Below are positions 18,598-27,770 of a DNA stretch of 64,000 bases, in pieces. The position numbers and the translations under genes were made by a program. The notes beneath the pieces are model-generated. The model saw only the letters and a program-made list of their open reading frames with translations, had not been told where the DNA came from and searched no databases. This DNA is from Tepidicaulis marinus. GTDB lineage: Bacteria > Pseudomonadota > Alphaproteobacteria > Parvibaculales > Parvibaculaceae. The DNA lies in contig NZ_BBIO01000005.1 of NCBI RefSeq assembly GCF_000739695.1, positions 124,001 to 188,000 of the forward strand, written 5' to 3'. Position 1 is the first letter of the stretch. Every line of letters begins with the position of its first letter.

Positions 18598-19245
18598 ATG
18601 TCTGCCGGATGCGATGATTGCTGCGCCGCCCCCACATCAGGCGAAATCGACAAGCCCTTCCGCCGCGCCTTATGGATCGCGCTTGTGCTGAACGGCGCCA
18701 TGTTCGCGGTTGAGCTTTACAGCTCCTTCCTCGGCCGCTCCGTTGCGCTGCAGGCCGATGCGATGGATTTCCTCGCCGACGCCGCCAATTACTCCATCTC
18801 GCTTTTCGTGCTCGGCATGAGCCTGCGCGCCAAGGCCATGGCCGCCTTCATCAAGGCGGGCACGATGAGCCTCTTCGGCCTTTGGGTCCTGGGCATGGCG
18901 CTCTACCGCGTGTTGCAAGGCGGCGTACCCGAGCCTTTCATCATGGGGCCCGTCGCGCTCCTTGCCCTTAGCGTCAATGTCGGCGTCGCGCTTTTGCTCT
19001 TCGCCCACCGTGAAGGCGATGCGAACCGGCAATCCATTTGGCTCTGCTCGCGCAATGACGCGATTGCCAATATCGCCGTCTTTGCCGCCGCCGGCCTTGT
19101 CTGGACGACGGGCCAGGGCTGGCCCGACATTCTGGTCGCCGTACTGATCGCCGCCCTCGGCCTTTCCGCCGCCTGGCGCGTCATCCGCCAGGCAAAAGGC
19201 GAATGGCGGGAGGGCGCAAGCCCTGCCCCGCACCCTTTAGTGTAA
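18598..19245 (+). CDS. Short CDF-like membrane protein with Cys-containing metal site
   Basis: This 215-residue protein has about six membrane helices aligned with the CDF fold but no C-terminal cytoplasmic domain. The site-A pattern is altered: D57 and D61 in DAMDFLAD, and C150 and D154 in CSRNDAIAN, where zinc exporters have His in the first position of the second pair. The N-terminus has a Cys cluster, CDDCC at residues 5-9. It starts 12 bases after the zinc exporter stop and is probably co-transcribed. It may move or assist with a softer metal; this is inference. The last nine bases overlap the convergent racemase gene. Confidence 0.8.
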   Translation: MSAGCDDCCAAPTSGEIDKPFRRALWIALVLNGAMFAVELYSSFLGRSVALQADAMDFLADAANYSISLFVLGMSLRAKAMAAFIKAGTMSLFGLWVLGMALYRVLQGGVPEPFIMGPVALLALSVNVGVALLLFAHREGDANRQSIWLCSRNDAIANIAVFAAAGLVWTTGQGWPDILVAVLIAALGLSAAWRVIRQAKGEWREGASPAPHPLV

Positions 19246-19908
19246 AGCGCCGAGCGCTGCCTTAAAGCCGCTTTCGGGGCTGGAGAGAACCGGAATGCCG
19301 CCTTCGCCGAGCAGCGCGGCGGCAGGCGCCATGGAGGCTTGCGCCAAAAGGATTGCCTGGCAGGAACAGCTCGCCTCCCGCAGCCGGGCCGCGATCGCGG
19401 CATGATAATCGCCGAGGGCGCCTTTCTGAAAAAGCGGCCAGAGATCGAAAAACACATGGCCGGAAACCTCGATCTCCTTGCCCGCCGCCTTGGCCGAAGA
19501 ACGCACCAGCTCCATGGTCGGCGCCAGCGTCGCTTCCAGGCACGCGGCAACGGCAATGCGCCCGCCCTTGCCCGCCGCTTCATCCGCCATCGGCCGGTCG
19601 ATGCGCATGATCCGCGTGCCCTCATAGGAAACTTCCTCGGCGACGGGCGCGAGCGTCGAGCAGGTGAGAACCACCACCTCAGCCCCGCGTGCCGCTTCCT
19701 TCAGCAAGGCCTCGCCCGTGTGGATGCGCAGCGCCGGCGTCAGCCCGCCCGCCTTTTCCGCTTGTTTGAGCAGATCCTCACGCACCACATGGCGCAGCTT
19801 CAGCCCCGGCGCCAGCCGGTCGCGCAAACCCTCGAACGTATTTATGTGCAAGGGCGAGGTATGTAAGAACGTCACGCGTTCCGGTGTGCCCCTATCAGGC
19901 GGTGTCAT
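19237..19908 (-). CDS. Aspartate/glutamate racemase-family protein
   Basis: The 223-residue protein resembles cofactor-independent Asp/Glu racemase-like enzymes. Candidate catalytic cysteines sit in VVLTCSTLAPVAEE and near REASCSCQAILLAQASMA, in the two halves of the fold. The ATG at 19908 is preferred: GGAG lies six bases upstream, while the longer open frame to 19950 runs into a hairpin at 19936-19960. The true substrate (amino acid, hydantoin or maleate type) is unknown. It follows ilvD and a small ORF on the same strand. Confidence 0.75.
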   Translation of the reverse strand: MTPPDRGTPERVTFLHTSPLHINTFEGLRDRLAPGLKLRHVVREDLLKQAEKAGGLTPALRIHTGEALLKEAARGAEVVVLTCSTLAPVAEEVSYEGTRIMRIDRPMADEAAGKGGRIAVAACLEATLAPTMELVRSSAKAAGKEIEVSGHVFFDLWPLFQKGALGDYHAAIAARLREASCSCQAILLAQASMAPAAALLGEGGIPVLSSPESGFKAALGALH

Positions 19909-19930
19909 CTTTTTCTCCATCGGCTCAAAG

Positions 19931-19960
19931 AAAAAGCCCGCCGCGATCATCGCGGCGGGC
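19931..19960 (-). terminator. Strong hairpin with T-run, between the ilvD region and the racemase gene
   Basis: A perfect 25-base palindrome (19936-19960) is followed on the minus strand by TTTTTCTTTG, a textbook rho-independent terminator for the ilv transcript. It ends only some 20 bases before the racemase start codon, leaving almost no room for a separate promoter after it. Confidence 0.85.
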
Positions 19961-19992
19961 CTTTGTTCCAGTGTCGGCTCTGCGTGATCGCG

Positions 19993-20160
19993 CTATGGGG
20001 CGGCTTTGGCCACGAGTTTAACGGCGGCGTGTTTCACTGCCGTTACAATGGCGATCACGGTTTTGGCGGCCAAAAGGCGCGCGGAATGGGCAGCTTCGCT
20101 TTTCAGCGAGCCGTGCAAAGACCGGGGCGCGATAGCGCCATATGCCCATTCCTGTGTCAT
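19993..20160 (-). CDS. Possible small Ala-rich protein downstream of ilvD
   Basis: An ATG-initiated frame of 55 codons begins 22 bases after the ilvD stop and ends before the terminator hairpin. The translation starts MTQEWAYGAIAPRS and ends with an Ala/Val/Lys-rich stretch (AKTVIAIVTAVKHAAVKLVA) that could form a cationic amphipathic helix. Most third codon positions are G or C, as in neighbouring genes. The ribosome site is weak (AGGG about 14 bases upstream). I recognise no family; it may be a real small protein or chance. Confidence 0.35.
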   Translation of the reverse strand: MTQEWAYGAIAPRSLHGSLKSEAAHSARLLAAKTVIAIVTAVKHAAVKLVAKAAP

Positions 20161-20182
20161 GAAGCGCAATCTGCCCTAAAAC

Positions 20183-22039
20183 TTAATTGCGTTCAATCTG
20201 AGAAACGTCACGCACTGCCCCGCGCGCGGCGTTCGAGACCATCGCCGCATAGGCCCGCAGTGCCTGGGAGACCTTGCGCGGGCGTTCCTCGGCCGGTTTC
20301 CAGGCATCGGCGCCCTTGGCTTCCATGGCCGCGCGGCGCTTGGCTAGCTCTTCATCGGAGAGCTTCACATTGATCGAGCGGGCGGGAATATCGATCTCGA
20401 TCAGATCGCCCTCCTCGATAAGCCCGATATTGCCGCCTTCCGCTGCTTCGGGCGAAGCATGACCGATGGAAAGACCGGAGGTGCCGCCGGAAAAACGCCC
20501 ATCGGTGATGAGCGCGCAGTCTTTCCCGAGCCCCATGGATTTGAGATAGGAGGTCGGGTAGAGCATTTCCTGCATGCCCGGCCCGCCCTTCGGCCCCTCA
20601 TAGCGGATGATCACAACATCACCCGCCTTGATGTCGCGCTTGGTGATGCGCGAAACCGCCTCTTCCTGGCTTTCGCAGACCCGCGCGGGGCCGGAAAACT
20701 TCCAGATGCTTTCATCGACGCCCGCCGTCTTCACGATGCAGCCTTCCTCGGCAATATTACCGAAGAGCACGGCAAGGCCGCCCTCTTTCGTGAAGGCTTT
20801 TTCTACCGAGCGGATGACACCGTTTTCCCGGTCCGTGTCGAGATCGAGATAGCGGCTCTGCTGGCTGAAAGCGACGGTGGTGCGCACCCCGCCCGGCGCC
20901 GCCTTGAAGAGCGTGTGCACCTCTTCGGAATTCGTGCGGGAAATATCCCACTTGTCGAGCGCCGCGCTCATGCTCGGCTCATGCACGGTGGAAACATCGC
21001 CGTGGATAAGCCCGCCGCGTTCGAGCTGGCCGAGAATGGCCATGATGCCCCCTGCCCGGTGCACATCCTCGATATGGACGTTCTGGACGGCCGGCGCGAC
21101 TTTCGAAAGGCACGGCACTTTGCGCGAAAGCTCGTCGATATCCTTCATCGTGAAATCGACGCCCGCTTCATTGGCGATGGCGAGCAAGTGCAGGATCGTG
21201 TTCGTCGAGCCGCCCATGGCAATGTCGAGCGTCATCGCGTTCTGAAACGCCTTGAAGGTCGCGATGCCGCGCGGCAGCACGCTCTCATCGCCCTGCTTGT
21301 AATAGCGGTCGGTCAGCTCGACGATCTGCCGCGCCGCCCGCAGGAAAAGCTCCTTGCGGTCCGCATGGGTGGCAACGATCGTGCCGTTTGCCGGCAAAGC
21401 GAGGCCGAGCGCTTCGGCTAGGCAGTTCATGGAATTCGCCGTGAACATGCCCGAGCAGGAACCGCATGTCGGGCAGGCGTTTTTCTCCAGCTCGTCCACT
21501 TCCGCGTCCGAACGGTTGGGGTTTGCCCCTTCGATAATCGCATCGATGAGATCGACCGCGATTTCCTTGCCGTCGACCACCGCGCGGCCCGCTTCCATCG
21601 GCCCGCCGGTCACGAAGATCGTCGGCACGTTGAGGCGCATGGTCGCCATCATCATGCCGGGCGTGATCTTGTCGCAGTTGGAAATGCAGACCATCGCGTC
21701 GGCGCAATGGGCATTGACCATATATTCGACCGAGTCCGCGATCAGATCGCGCGAGGGCAGCGAATAAAGCATGCCGTCATGGCCCATCGCGATCCCGTCA
21801 TCGACGGCGATGGTGTTGAATTCCTTGGCAACGCCGCCTGCCGCCTCGATCTCCCGCGCCACCATCTGGCCGAGGTCTTTGAGGTGCACATGGCCCGGCA
21901 CGAACTGGGTGAAGGAATTCACCACCGCGATAATCGGCTTGCCGAAATCCTCATCCTTCATGCCTGTCGCACGCCACAAACCGCGCGCGCCGGCCATATT
22001 GCGGCCATGGGTCGTCGTTCGGGAACGGTAAGGGATCAT
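20183..22039 (-). CDS. ilvD: Dihydroxy-acid dehydratase
   Basis: IlvD dehydrates 2,3-dihydroxy-3-methyl acids to the oxo-acid precursors of valine and isoleucine using an iron-sulfur cluster. The 618-residue protein starts [20 protein letters not shown]. Cluster cysteines lie in [11 protein letters not shown] and [17 protein letters not shown]; the C-terminal signature [20 protein letters not shown] is present. A longer frame to 22195 includes the ilvC terminator, so the ATG at 22039 with GAGG upstream is chosen. It is the last ilv gene of the cluster. Confidence 0.97.
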   Translation of the reverse strand: MIPYRSRTTTHGRNMAGARGLWRATGMKDEDFGKPIIAVVNSFTQFVPGHVHLKDLGQMVAREIEAAGGVAKEFNTIAVDDGIAMGHDGMLYSLPSRDLIADSVEYMVNAHCADAMVCISNCDKITPGMMMATMRLNVPTIFVTGGPMEAGRAVVDGKEIAVDLIDAIIEGANPNRSDAEVDELEKNACPTCGSCSGMFTANSMNCLAEALGLALPANGTIVATHADRKELFLRAARQIVELTDRYYKQGDESVLPRGIATFKAFQNAMTLDIAMGGSTNTILHLLAIANEAGVDFTMKDIDELSRKVPCLSKVAPAVQNVHIEDVHRAGGIMAILGQLERGGLIHGDVSTVHEPSMSAALDKWDISRTNSEEVHTLFKAAPGGVRTTVAFSQQSRYLDLDTDRENGVIRSVEKAFTKEGGLAVLFGNIAEEGCIVKTAGVDESIWKFSGPARVCESQEEAVSRITKRDIKAGDVVIIRYEGPKGGPGMQEMLYPTSYLKSMGLGKDCALITDGRFSGGTSGLSIGHASPEAAEGGNIGLIEEGDLIEIDIPARSINVKLSDEELAKRRAAMEAKGADAWKPAEERPRKVSQALRAYAAMVSNAARGAVRDVSQIERN

Positions 22040-22094
22040 CTTCGCCTCTGTCGATTGCGGGTTGCCGGTTTTAAATTGGGCCGGTTCGGTTTTG

Positions 22095-22127
22095 AAAAAG
22101 GCCCGCCGCGCTCTCAGCGGGCGGGCC
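22095..22127 (-). terminator. Rho-independent terminator after ilvC
   Basis: A GC-rich stem (GGCCCGC at 22100-22106 pairing with GCGGGCC near 22121-22127) is followed on the minus strand by a run of five T (22099-22095). It sits between ilvC and ilvD, so ilvD may have its own promoter or depend on read-through. Confidence 0.75.
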
Positions 22128-22157
22128 CTGTCCATAAAAGGCTGCGCCTTAAGAGCG

Positions 22158-23207
<1,050 letters not shown>

Positions 23208-23320
23208 TTACCCGGTCAATTACCGCGCGAAGCGGCGCTCTTTCATCTTCAAGTCTCATAAGGCGGCGTGCCGCCCCTGAATTCTCTCGTCTCTAATTCT
23301 GCCGTCTTTCACCCAGCCGC

Positions 23321-23830
23321 TTACATGGCTTCCGGGCCGCGGGCGATGGAAACGACGCCGGTCCGCGTCACATCCACCAGGCCAAGGCCCCGCATCAGCC
23401 CGACAAAAGCGTCGATCTTTTCCGGCGTGCCCGTCACTTCGAAAATGAAGGACGTATGCGTCGTGTCGATCACGCGGGCGCGGAACGCATCGGAAAGGCG
23501 CAGCGCCTCCACCCGCTTCTCACCCGTGCCGGCGACTTTCACCAACGCCATTTCCCGCTCGACGGAGGGTGCCTGCACGGTCAGATCGACCACCTTGTGC
23601 ACCGGCACCAGCCGCTCGAGCTGGGCCTTGATCTGGGCGATGACCATGGGCGTGCCCGACGTTGCGACCGTAATACGCGAGGTATGCTCGGCATGGTCCA
23701 CTTCGGCCACGGTCAGGCTTTCGATATTGTATCCCCGGCCCGAAAAGAGCCCGACCACACGCGCCAGGACCCCTGCCTCGTTATCCACGAGGACGGCCAA
23801 TACATGGCGTTCTGATTTTTCTTCACTCAT
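23321..23830 (-). CDS. ilvN: Acetolactate synthase small (regulatory) subunit
   Basis: The 169-residue protein begins MSEEKSERHVLAVLVDNEAGVLARVVGLFSGRGYNIESL, an ACT domain that binds valine and gives feedback inhibition, followed by the C-terminal ACT-like domain. The open frame extends to 23890, but AGGA lies before the ATG at 23830 and the shorter protein has the usual length. It is the partner of the catalytic subunit 120 bases upstream. Confidence 0.95.
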   Translation of the reverse strand: MSEEKSERHVLAVLVDNEAGVLARVVGLFSGRGYNIESLTVAEVDHAEHTSRITVATSGTPMVIAQIKAQLERLVPVHKVVDLTVQAPSVEREMALVKVAGTGEKRVEALRLSDAFRARVIDTTHTSFIFEVTGTPEKIDAFVGLMRGLGLVDVTRTGVVSIARGPEAM

Positions 23831-23950
23831 GTTCTGTCCTGCGACCCGCCCCAAGCGGGCTCTTCTGGGTAGTGTGGTCCGGTGGCCCATCGGGCCGTCC
23901 CGGGCGGCTTATAGCCCATTCATCTGGGAAAGCGAAGCCTTGCCGGCTTC

Positions 23951-25708
23951 TCAGACCAGCATCTTGCCGGCTTCCGTCACCGTCGCCCCTTCCGGGTCGT
24001 CGCCCAGGATCATTTCGTTATGCGCGGCCCCGGACGGGATCATGGGGAAGCAGTTTTCCATCTTCTCCACCACGCAGTCGAAAATCACCGGGCCCGGTGT
24101 TTCGATCATTTCCATGATCTTGGCATCGAGCTCATCCGGATGCGTCGCCCGGATGCCGTGCCCGCCATAGGCTTCGGCCAGTTTGACGAAATCGGGCAAG
24201 GCTTCCGAATAGGAGTGCGAATAGCGCCCGCCATGCAGAAGCTCCTGCCACTGGCGCACCATGCCCATATATTCGTTATTCAGAATGAAAATCTTCACCG
24301 GCAGCATGAACTGCACCGCCGTCGACATTTCCTGCATGTTCATCAGGATCGAGGCTTCCCCGGCAATGTCGATCACCAGCGCGTCGCGGTGCGCGACCTG
24401 CGTGCCGATCGCCGCCGGCAGGCCGTAGCCCATCGTGCCGAGCCCGCCCGAGGTCATCCAGCGGTTCGGCTCCTCGAAATGATAATGCTGCGCCGCCCAC
24501 ATCTGGTGCTGACCGACTTCCGTGGTGATGAAGGTCTTGCGGTCCTTCGTCAGCTCGTAAAGCCGCTCCACCGCATATTGCGGTTTGATGGACGTATCGC
24601 TTTTGACATAGGCCAGCGACTTGCGCCCGCGCCAGGTCTCGATCTGCTTCCACCAGGTGGAAAGCGCGCTCTTGTCCGGCTGGCTGACTTTCGACTTCCA
24701 GACCCGGATCATGTCTTCAAGCACATGCGCGCAGTCGCCGATGATCGGCACATCCACATGCACGTTCTTGTTGATCGAGGAGGCGTCGATATCGATATGG
24801 ATTTTCTTCGAATGCGGCGCGAACGCGTCGAGGCGCCCCGTCACGCGGTCGTCGAAACGCGCGCCGACACAGATGATGAGATCGCTATCGTGCATGGCGT
24901 TATTGGCTTCATAGGTGCCATGCATGCCCAGCATGCCGAGCCATTGCGGGTCGGCCGCCGGATAGGCGCCGAGGCCCATCAGCGTCGAGGTGATGGGGTA
25001 GCCCGTGAGCTTGACGAACTGGCGCAGAAGCTGGCTCGCCATGGGGCCGGAATTGATGACGCCGCCGCCGGTATAAAAGACCGGCTTCTTCGCCGCCGCG
25101 ATCAGATCCACCGCCCGGTTGATGGCGCTCATGTCGCCTTTCACCTGCGGGCGGTAGGTCTTGTGGGAGACCTGCGCCGGGGTCCTATACTCGGCAGTCT
25201 GGAACTGAACGTTCTTGGGAATGTCGATAACGACGGGTCCCGGCCGGCCATGAGTGGCGACATGGAAGGATTCGTGCATGACCCGCGCCAGCTCGTCGGC
25301 GGAATTGACGAGCCAATTGTGCTTCGTGCAGGGCCGGGTAATGCCGACCGTGTCGCATTCCTGGAAAGCGTCGGTGCCGATGAGATGGGTCGCGACCTGC
25401 CCCGTCAGGCAGACAAGCGGAATGGAATCCATCAGCGCGTCCGTCAGGCCCGTCACGGCGTTCGTTGCGCCGGGGCCGGAGGTGACGAGCACGACGCCCG
25501 GCTTGCCGGTGGAGCGGGCATAGCCTTCGGCGGCATGAACCGCGCCCTGCTCGTGGCGCACCAGAATGTGCTCAATGTCGTTCTGCTTGAAAAGCGCATC
25601 ATAGATGGGAAGCACCGCGCCGCCCGGATAGCCGAAAATCACTTCGACGCCCTGATCGATCAGCGCTTTGACGACGATTTCTGCACCTGTCATTTCACGG
25701 GCGGCCAT
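23951..25708 (-). CDS. ilvI: Acetolactate synthase large (catalytic) subunit
   Basis: This ThDP enzyme joins pyruvate with pyruvate or 2-oxobutyrate as the first common step of branched-chain amino-acid synthesis. The 585-residue protein has the catalytic glutamate in RHEQGAVHAAEGYAR, the FAD/CoA-like middle domain, and the ThDP-Mg motif around DIAGEASILMNMQEMSTAVQ ending in LNNEYMGMV. It is cotranscribed in principle with ilvN. The 135-base leader after miaA contains several hairpins. Confidence 0.96.
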   Translation of the reverse strand: MAAREMTGAEIVVKALIDQGVEVIFGYPGGAVLPIYDALFKQNDIEHILVRHEQGAVHAAEGYARSTGKPGVVLVTSGPGATNAVTGLTDALMDSIPLVCLTGQVATHLIGTDAFQECDTVGITRPCTKHNWLVNSADELARVMHESFHVATHGRPGPVVIDIPKNVQFQTAEYRTPAQVSHKTYRPQVKGDMSAINRAVDLIAAAKKPVFYTGGGVINSGPMASQLLRQFVKLTGYPITSTLMGLGAYPAADPQWLGMLGMHGTYEANNAMHDSDLIICVGARFDDRVTGRLDAFAPHSKKIHIDIDASSINKNVHVDVPIIGDCAHVLEDMIRVWKSKVSQPDKSALSTWWKQIETWRGRKSLAYVKSDTSIKPQYAVERLYELTKDRKTFITTEVGQHQMWAAQHYHFEEPNRWMTSGGLGTMGYGLPAAIGTQVAHRDALVIDIAGEASILMNMQEMSTAVQFMLPVKIFILNNEYMGMVRQWQELLHGGRYSHSYSEALPDFVKLAEAYGGHGIRATHPDELDAKIMEMIETPGPVIFDCVVEKMENCFPMIPSGAAHNEMILGDDPEGATVTEAGKMLV

Positions 25709-25730
25709 GGGTCTTTTCCTTTGAAGCGCG

Positions 25731-25858
25731 GCGGAAGAACACCCTTCCGCTCAAACAAATCTCCGCGGCCCCTGATGCCGGCAACCCCAAAAATCCGGGG
25801 TTTTCGGGCGCTCAGCCGCGGAAAACGGGCGCAACCTACCCCCTCACCCGGAGGGGGT
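25731..25858 (-). promoter_or_regulatory. Structured leader between miaA and ilvI
   Basis: Three stems are visible: 25731-25750 (GCGGAAG/CTTCCGC) just upstream of the ilvI ribosome site, 25783-25802 (AACCCC/GGGGTT), and 25838-25858 (ACCCCCTC/GAGGGGGT) across the miaA stop. None is followed by a good T-run on the minus strand. I see no leader peptide rich in Leu, Val or Ile codons, so classical attenuation is not supported. Confidence 0.35.
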
Positions 25859-26821
25859 CAACCCAAAATCGTCAATAAATGAAAAGATTTCCTGAATTTG
25901 ACTTTCCATTTCTTGCGCCGAAAGCCTGTTCCACGAAATCATCTGATGCCGGAACCAGGTGCTTTGGCGCTTGGCATATTGCTTTGTCTGGGTCTTGGCC
26001 TGCTCGATGGCCGCCTCCAACGCCAGTTCTCCGGCCAGATGTGCCAGAAGCGGCGGCACGCCGAGCGCTTTCATGGCAGGCAAGTCCGGGCTGAGGCCCC
26101 GTTCGAAGAGCGCCGCCACTTCCTCGAGCGCCCCTTCCCCGATCATCTGATCGAAACGCCGGTCGATCCGCGCCCGAAGCCAAGTCCGGTCCGGATCGAG
26201 CACGAACCCCGCGCTCGCCCCGTCAAAAAGCGGCGCCCCCTTTTGCTGTTGCCAATGGGAAATGGGTTTGCCCGTCGCCTCCAGCACTTCAAGCGCCCGG
26301 GCGGTGCGCTGCGGGTCGGTCGGGGCGATCTTCGCGGCAGCCTCCGGATCGGCGCTCGCGAGCCGCGCATGGGCGCGGGCAAGGTTCTCGGCGACTTCCG
26401 CGCGGATCGCGGCGCGCACCTCCTCGGGAATGGCGGGCATCTCGGAAAGCCCTTCGACCAGCGCCTTGAAATAAAGACCCGTCCCGCCCACAAGGATGGG
26501 CAGCTTTCCGCGCGCCTCGATCTCAGCGATCTTGGCGGCGGCCATTTCCGCCCAGCGCTGCGCCGAGCAGGTCTCGGCAGGATCGAGCACGCCGTAAAGA
26601 TGATGCGGCTGCAACGCCTCTTCGGCGCGCGAGGGCCGCGCCGTCAGCACCCTCAGCCCTGCATAAACCTGCATGGAATCGGCATTGACGATTTCCCCGC
26701 CAAGCCGGGCGGCCAGGTCCAGCGCCAGCGCGGACTTGCCGCTGGCGGTCGGGCCTGCAATAAGGAGCACGCGGGGCCGCGGCCCCTTTTTCTCATTATC
26801 TATTTGCGGATCCGGCTTCAT
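25844..26821 (-). CDS. miaA: tRNA dimethylallyltransferase
   Basis: MiaA adds a dimethylallyl group to A37 of tRNAs that read UNN codons. The roughly 325-residue protein has the P-loop LLIAGPTASGKSALALDLA (about 20-38), the substrate motif NADSMQVYAGL, and LVGGTGLYFKALVEG. The C-terminal tRNA-binding segment QTKQYAKRQSTWFRHQ is intact. Its ATG (26819-26821) overlaps the oppositely oriented serB ATG (26820-26822). An internal GTG just before the P-loop is a possible alternative start. Confidence 0.95.
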   Translation of the reverse strand: MKPDPQIDNEKKGPRPRVLLIAGPTASGKSALALDLAARLGGEIVNADSMQVYAGLRVLTARPSRAEEALQPHHLYGVLDPAETCSAQRWAEMAAAKIAEIEARGKLPILVGGTGLYFKALVEGLSEMPAIPEEVRAAIRAEVAENLARAHARLASADPEAAAKIAPTDPQRTARALEVLEATGKPISHWQQQKGAPLFDGASAGFVLDPDRTWLRARIDRRFDQMIGEGALEEVAALFERGLSPDLPAMKALGVPPLLAHLAGELALEAAIEQAKTQTKQYAKRQSTWFRHQMISWNRLSAQEMESQIQEIFSFIDDFGLTPSG

Positions 26822-27707
26822 GCGCAACGTCCTGACACTAATCGGTTCTCCTAGGCAAGCCCTGACGCAGGATCATAGTAAAGCCGTTGCCGCTGCGTTG
26901 AACCTGGGTGCGGAACCGGCCTGGCTGAAAGAGGGACATGCCTGCGACTTTATGCTGGAAAGCAGGGAGGCGGAAAGCAGCGAGGAAAAAGCCCGGCAGG
27001 CGCTCGCCGGAGAGGCCATCGACATAGTCGCGCAGCCCCTCGCCCACCGGCGCAAGAAGCTGCTCGTCGCGGATATGGATTCCACCATCATCGAGCAGGA
27101 GTGTATCGACGAGTTGGCGGATGCGCTCGGCATCAAGGCGCAGATCGCCGAGATCACCGAGCGGGCCATGCGCGGCGAGCTTGAATTCGAGCCGGCGCTG
27201 CGCGAACGGGTCGGCCTTCTCAAAGGCCTCGGTATCGGCGAGCTTGAGCGTGTGCTGGAAACACAGATCACCGAAATGCCGGGCGGCCGCGCCCTTTGCG
27301 CCACGATGCGCGCCCATGGCGCGACCTGCGCGCTTGTCTCCGGCGGCTTTACGTTCTTTACCGCCCGAATCGCCGAAAAAGTCGGCTTCCAGCACAATCA
27401 GGCCAATGTGCTTTTGATGGAAGACGGCAAGCTGACCGGCAAGGTACAGGAACCGATCCTCGGCCGCCAGGCAAAGCTCGATGCGCTTCTTTATTTCAGC
27501 GCCGAGCTGGGGCTCAAGCCGGAAGAAACGCTGGCCGTGGGCGACGGGGCGAACGATCTTGCCATGATCGAAAAAGCGGGTATCGGCGTTGCCTATCATG
27601 CCAAGCCCGTGGTGGCCGCCGCCGCGCCCGCCCGCATCGATCACGGCGATCTCACCTCCCTGCTTTATCTGCAAGGCTATAGCGAAGCGGAAATCACTGG
27701 CCTCTGA
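26820..27707 (+). CDS. serB: Phosphoserine phosphatase
   Basis: SerB removes phosphate from phosphoserine in serine synthesis. The 295-residue protein has an N-terminal region of about 80 residues and a HAD domain with nucleophile D85 and D87 in ADMDSTIIEQE, motif II ALVSGGFTFF, and motif III/IV VGDGANDLAMI. The ATG shares two bases with the miaA start on the other strand. No good ribosome site precedes it, so a leaderless or alternative start is possible. A bidirectional terminator follows. Confidence 0.94.
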   Translation: MRNVLTLIGSPRQALTQDHSKAVAAALNLGAEPAWLKEGHACDFMLESREAESSEEKARQALAGEAIDIVAQPLAHRRKKLLVADMDSTIIEQECIDELADALGIKAQIAEITERAMRGELEFEPALRERVGLLKGLGIGELERVLETQITEMPGGRALCATMRAHGATCALVSGGFTFFTARIAEKVGFQHNQANVLLMEDGKLTGKVQEPILGRQAKLDALLYFSAELGLKPEETLAVGDGANDLAMIEKAGIGVAYHAKPVVAAAAPARIDHGDLTSLLYLQGYSEAEITGL

Positions 27708-27718
27708 CGCTGCGCCAA

Positions 27719-27752
27719 AGAAAAAGGCCCCGCATTGCGGGGCCTTTCTTTT
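27719..27752. terminator. Bidirectional rho-independent terminator
   Basis: GGCCCCGC-ATT-GCGGGGCC (27726-27744... core) is flanked by an A-rich run on the left and TTTCTTTT on the right. It can stop both serB from the left and the Do protease gene from the right. Confidence 0.9.
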
Positions 27753-27770
27753 AGCTCACGGCAGAAAACC

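Noticed and set aside
19963-20373. A plus-strand frame across the ilvD 3' end
   Set aside because: It overlaps ilvD coding sequence and has irregular Cys/His-rich composition; the minus-strand 55-codon frame in the same gap looks more gene-like.
24020-25882. A 620-codon plus-strand frame
   Set aside because: It is antisense to ilvI; no domain can be seen.
26820-26822. Treating the miaA/serB overlap as a sequencing error
   Set aside because: Both reading frames are intact and of normal length, so the overlap is accepted and reported as a start-site question.
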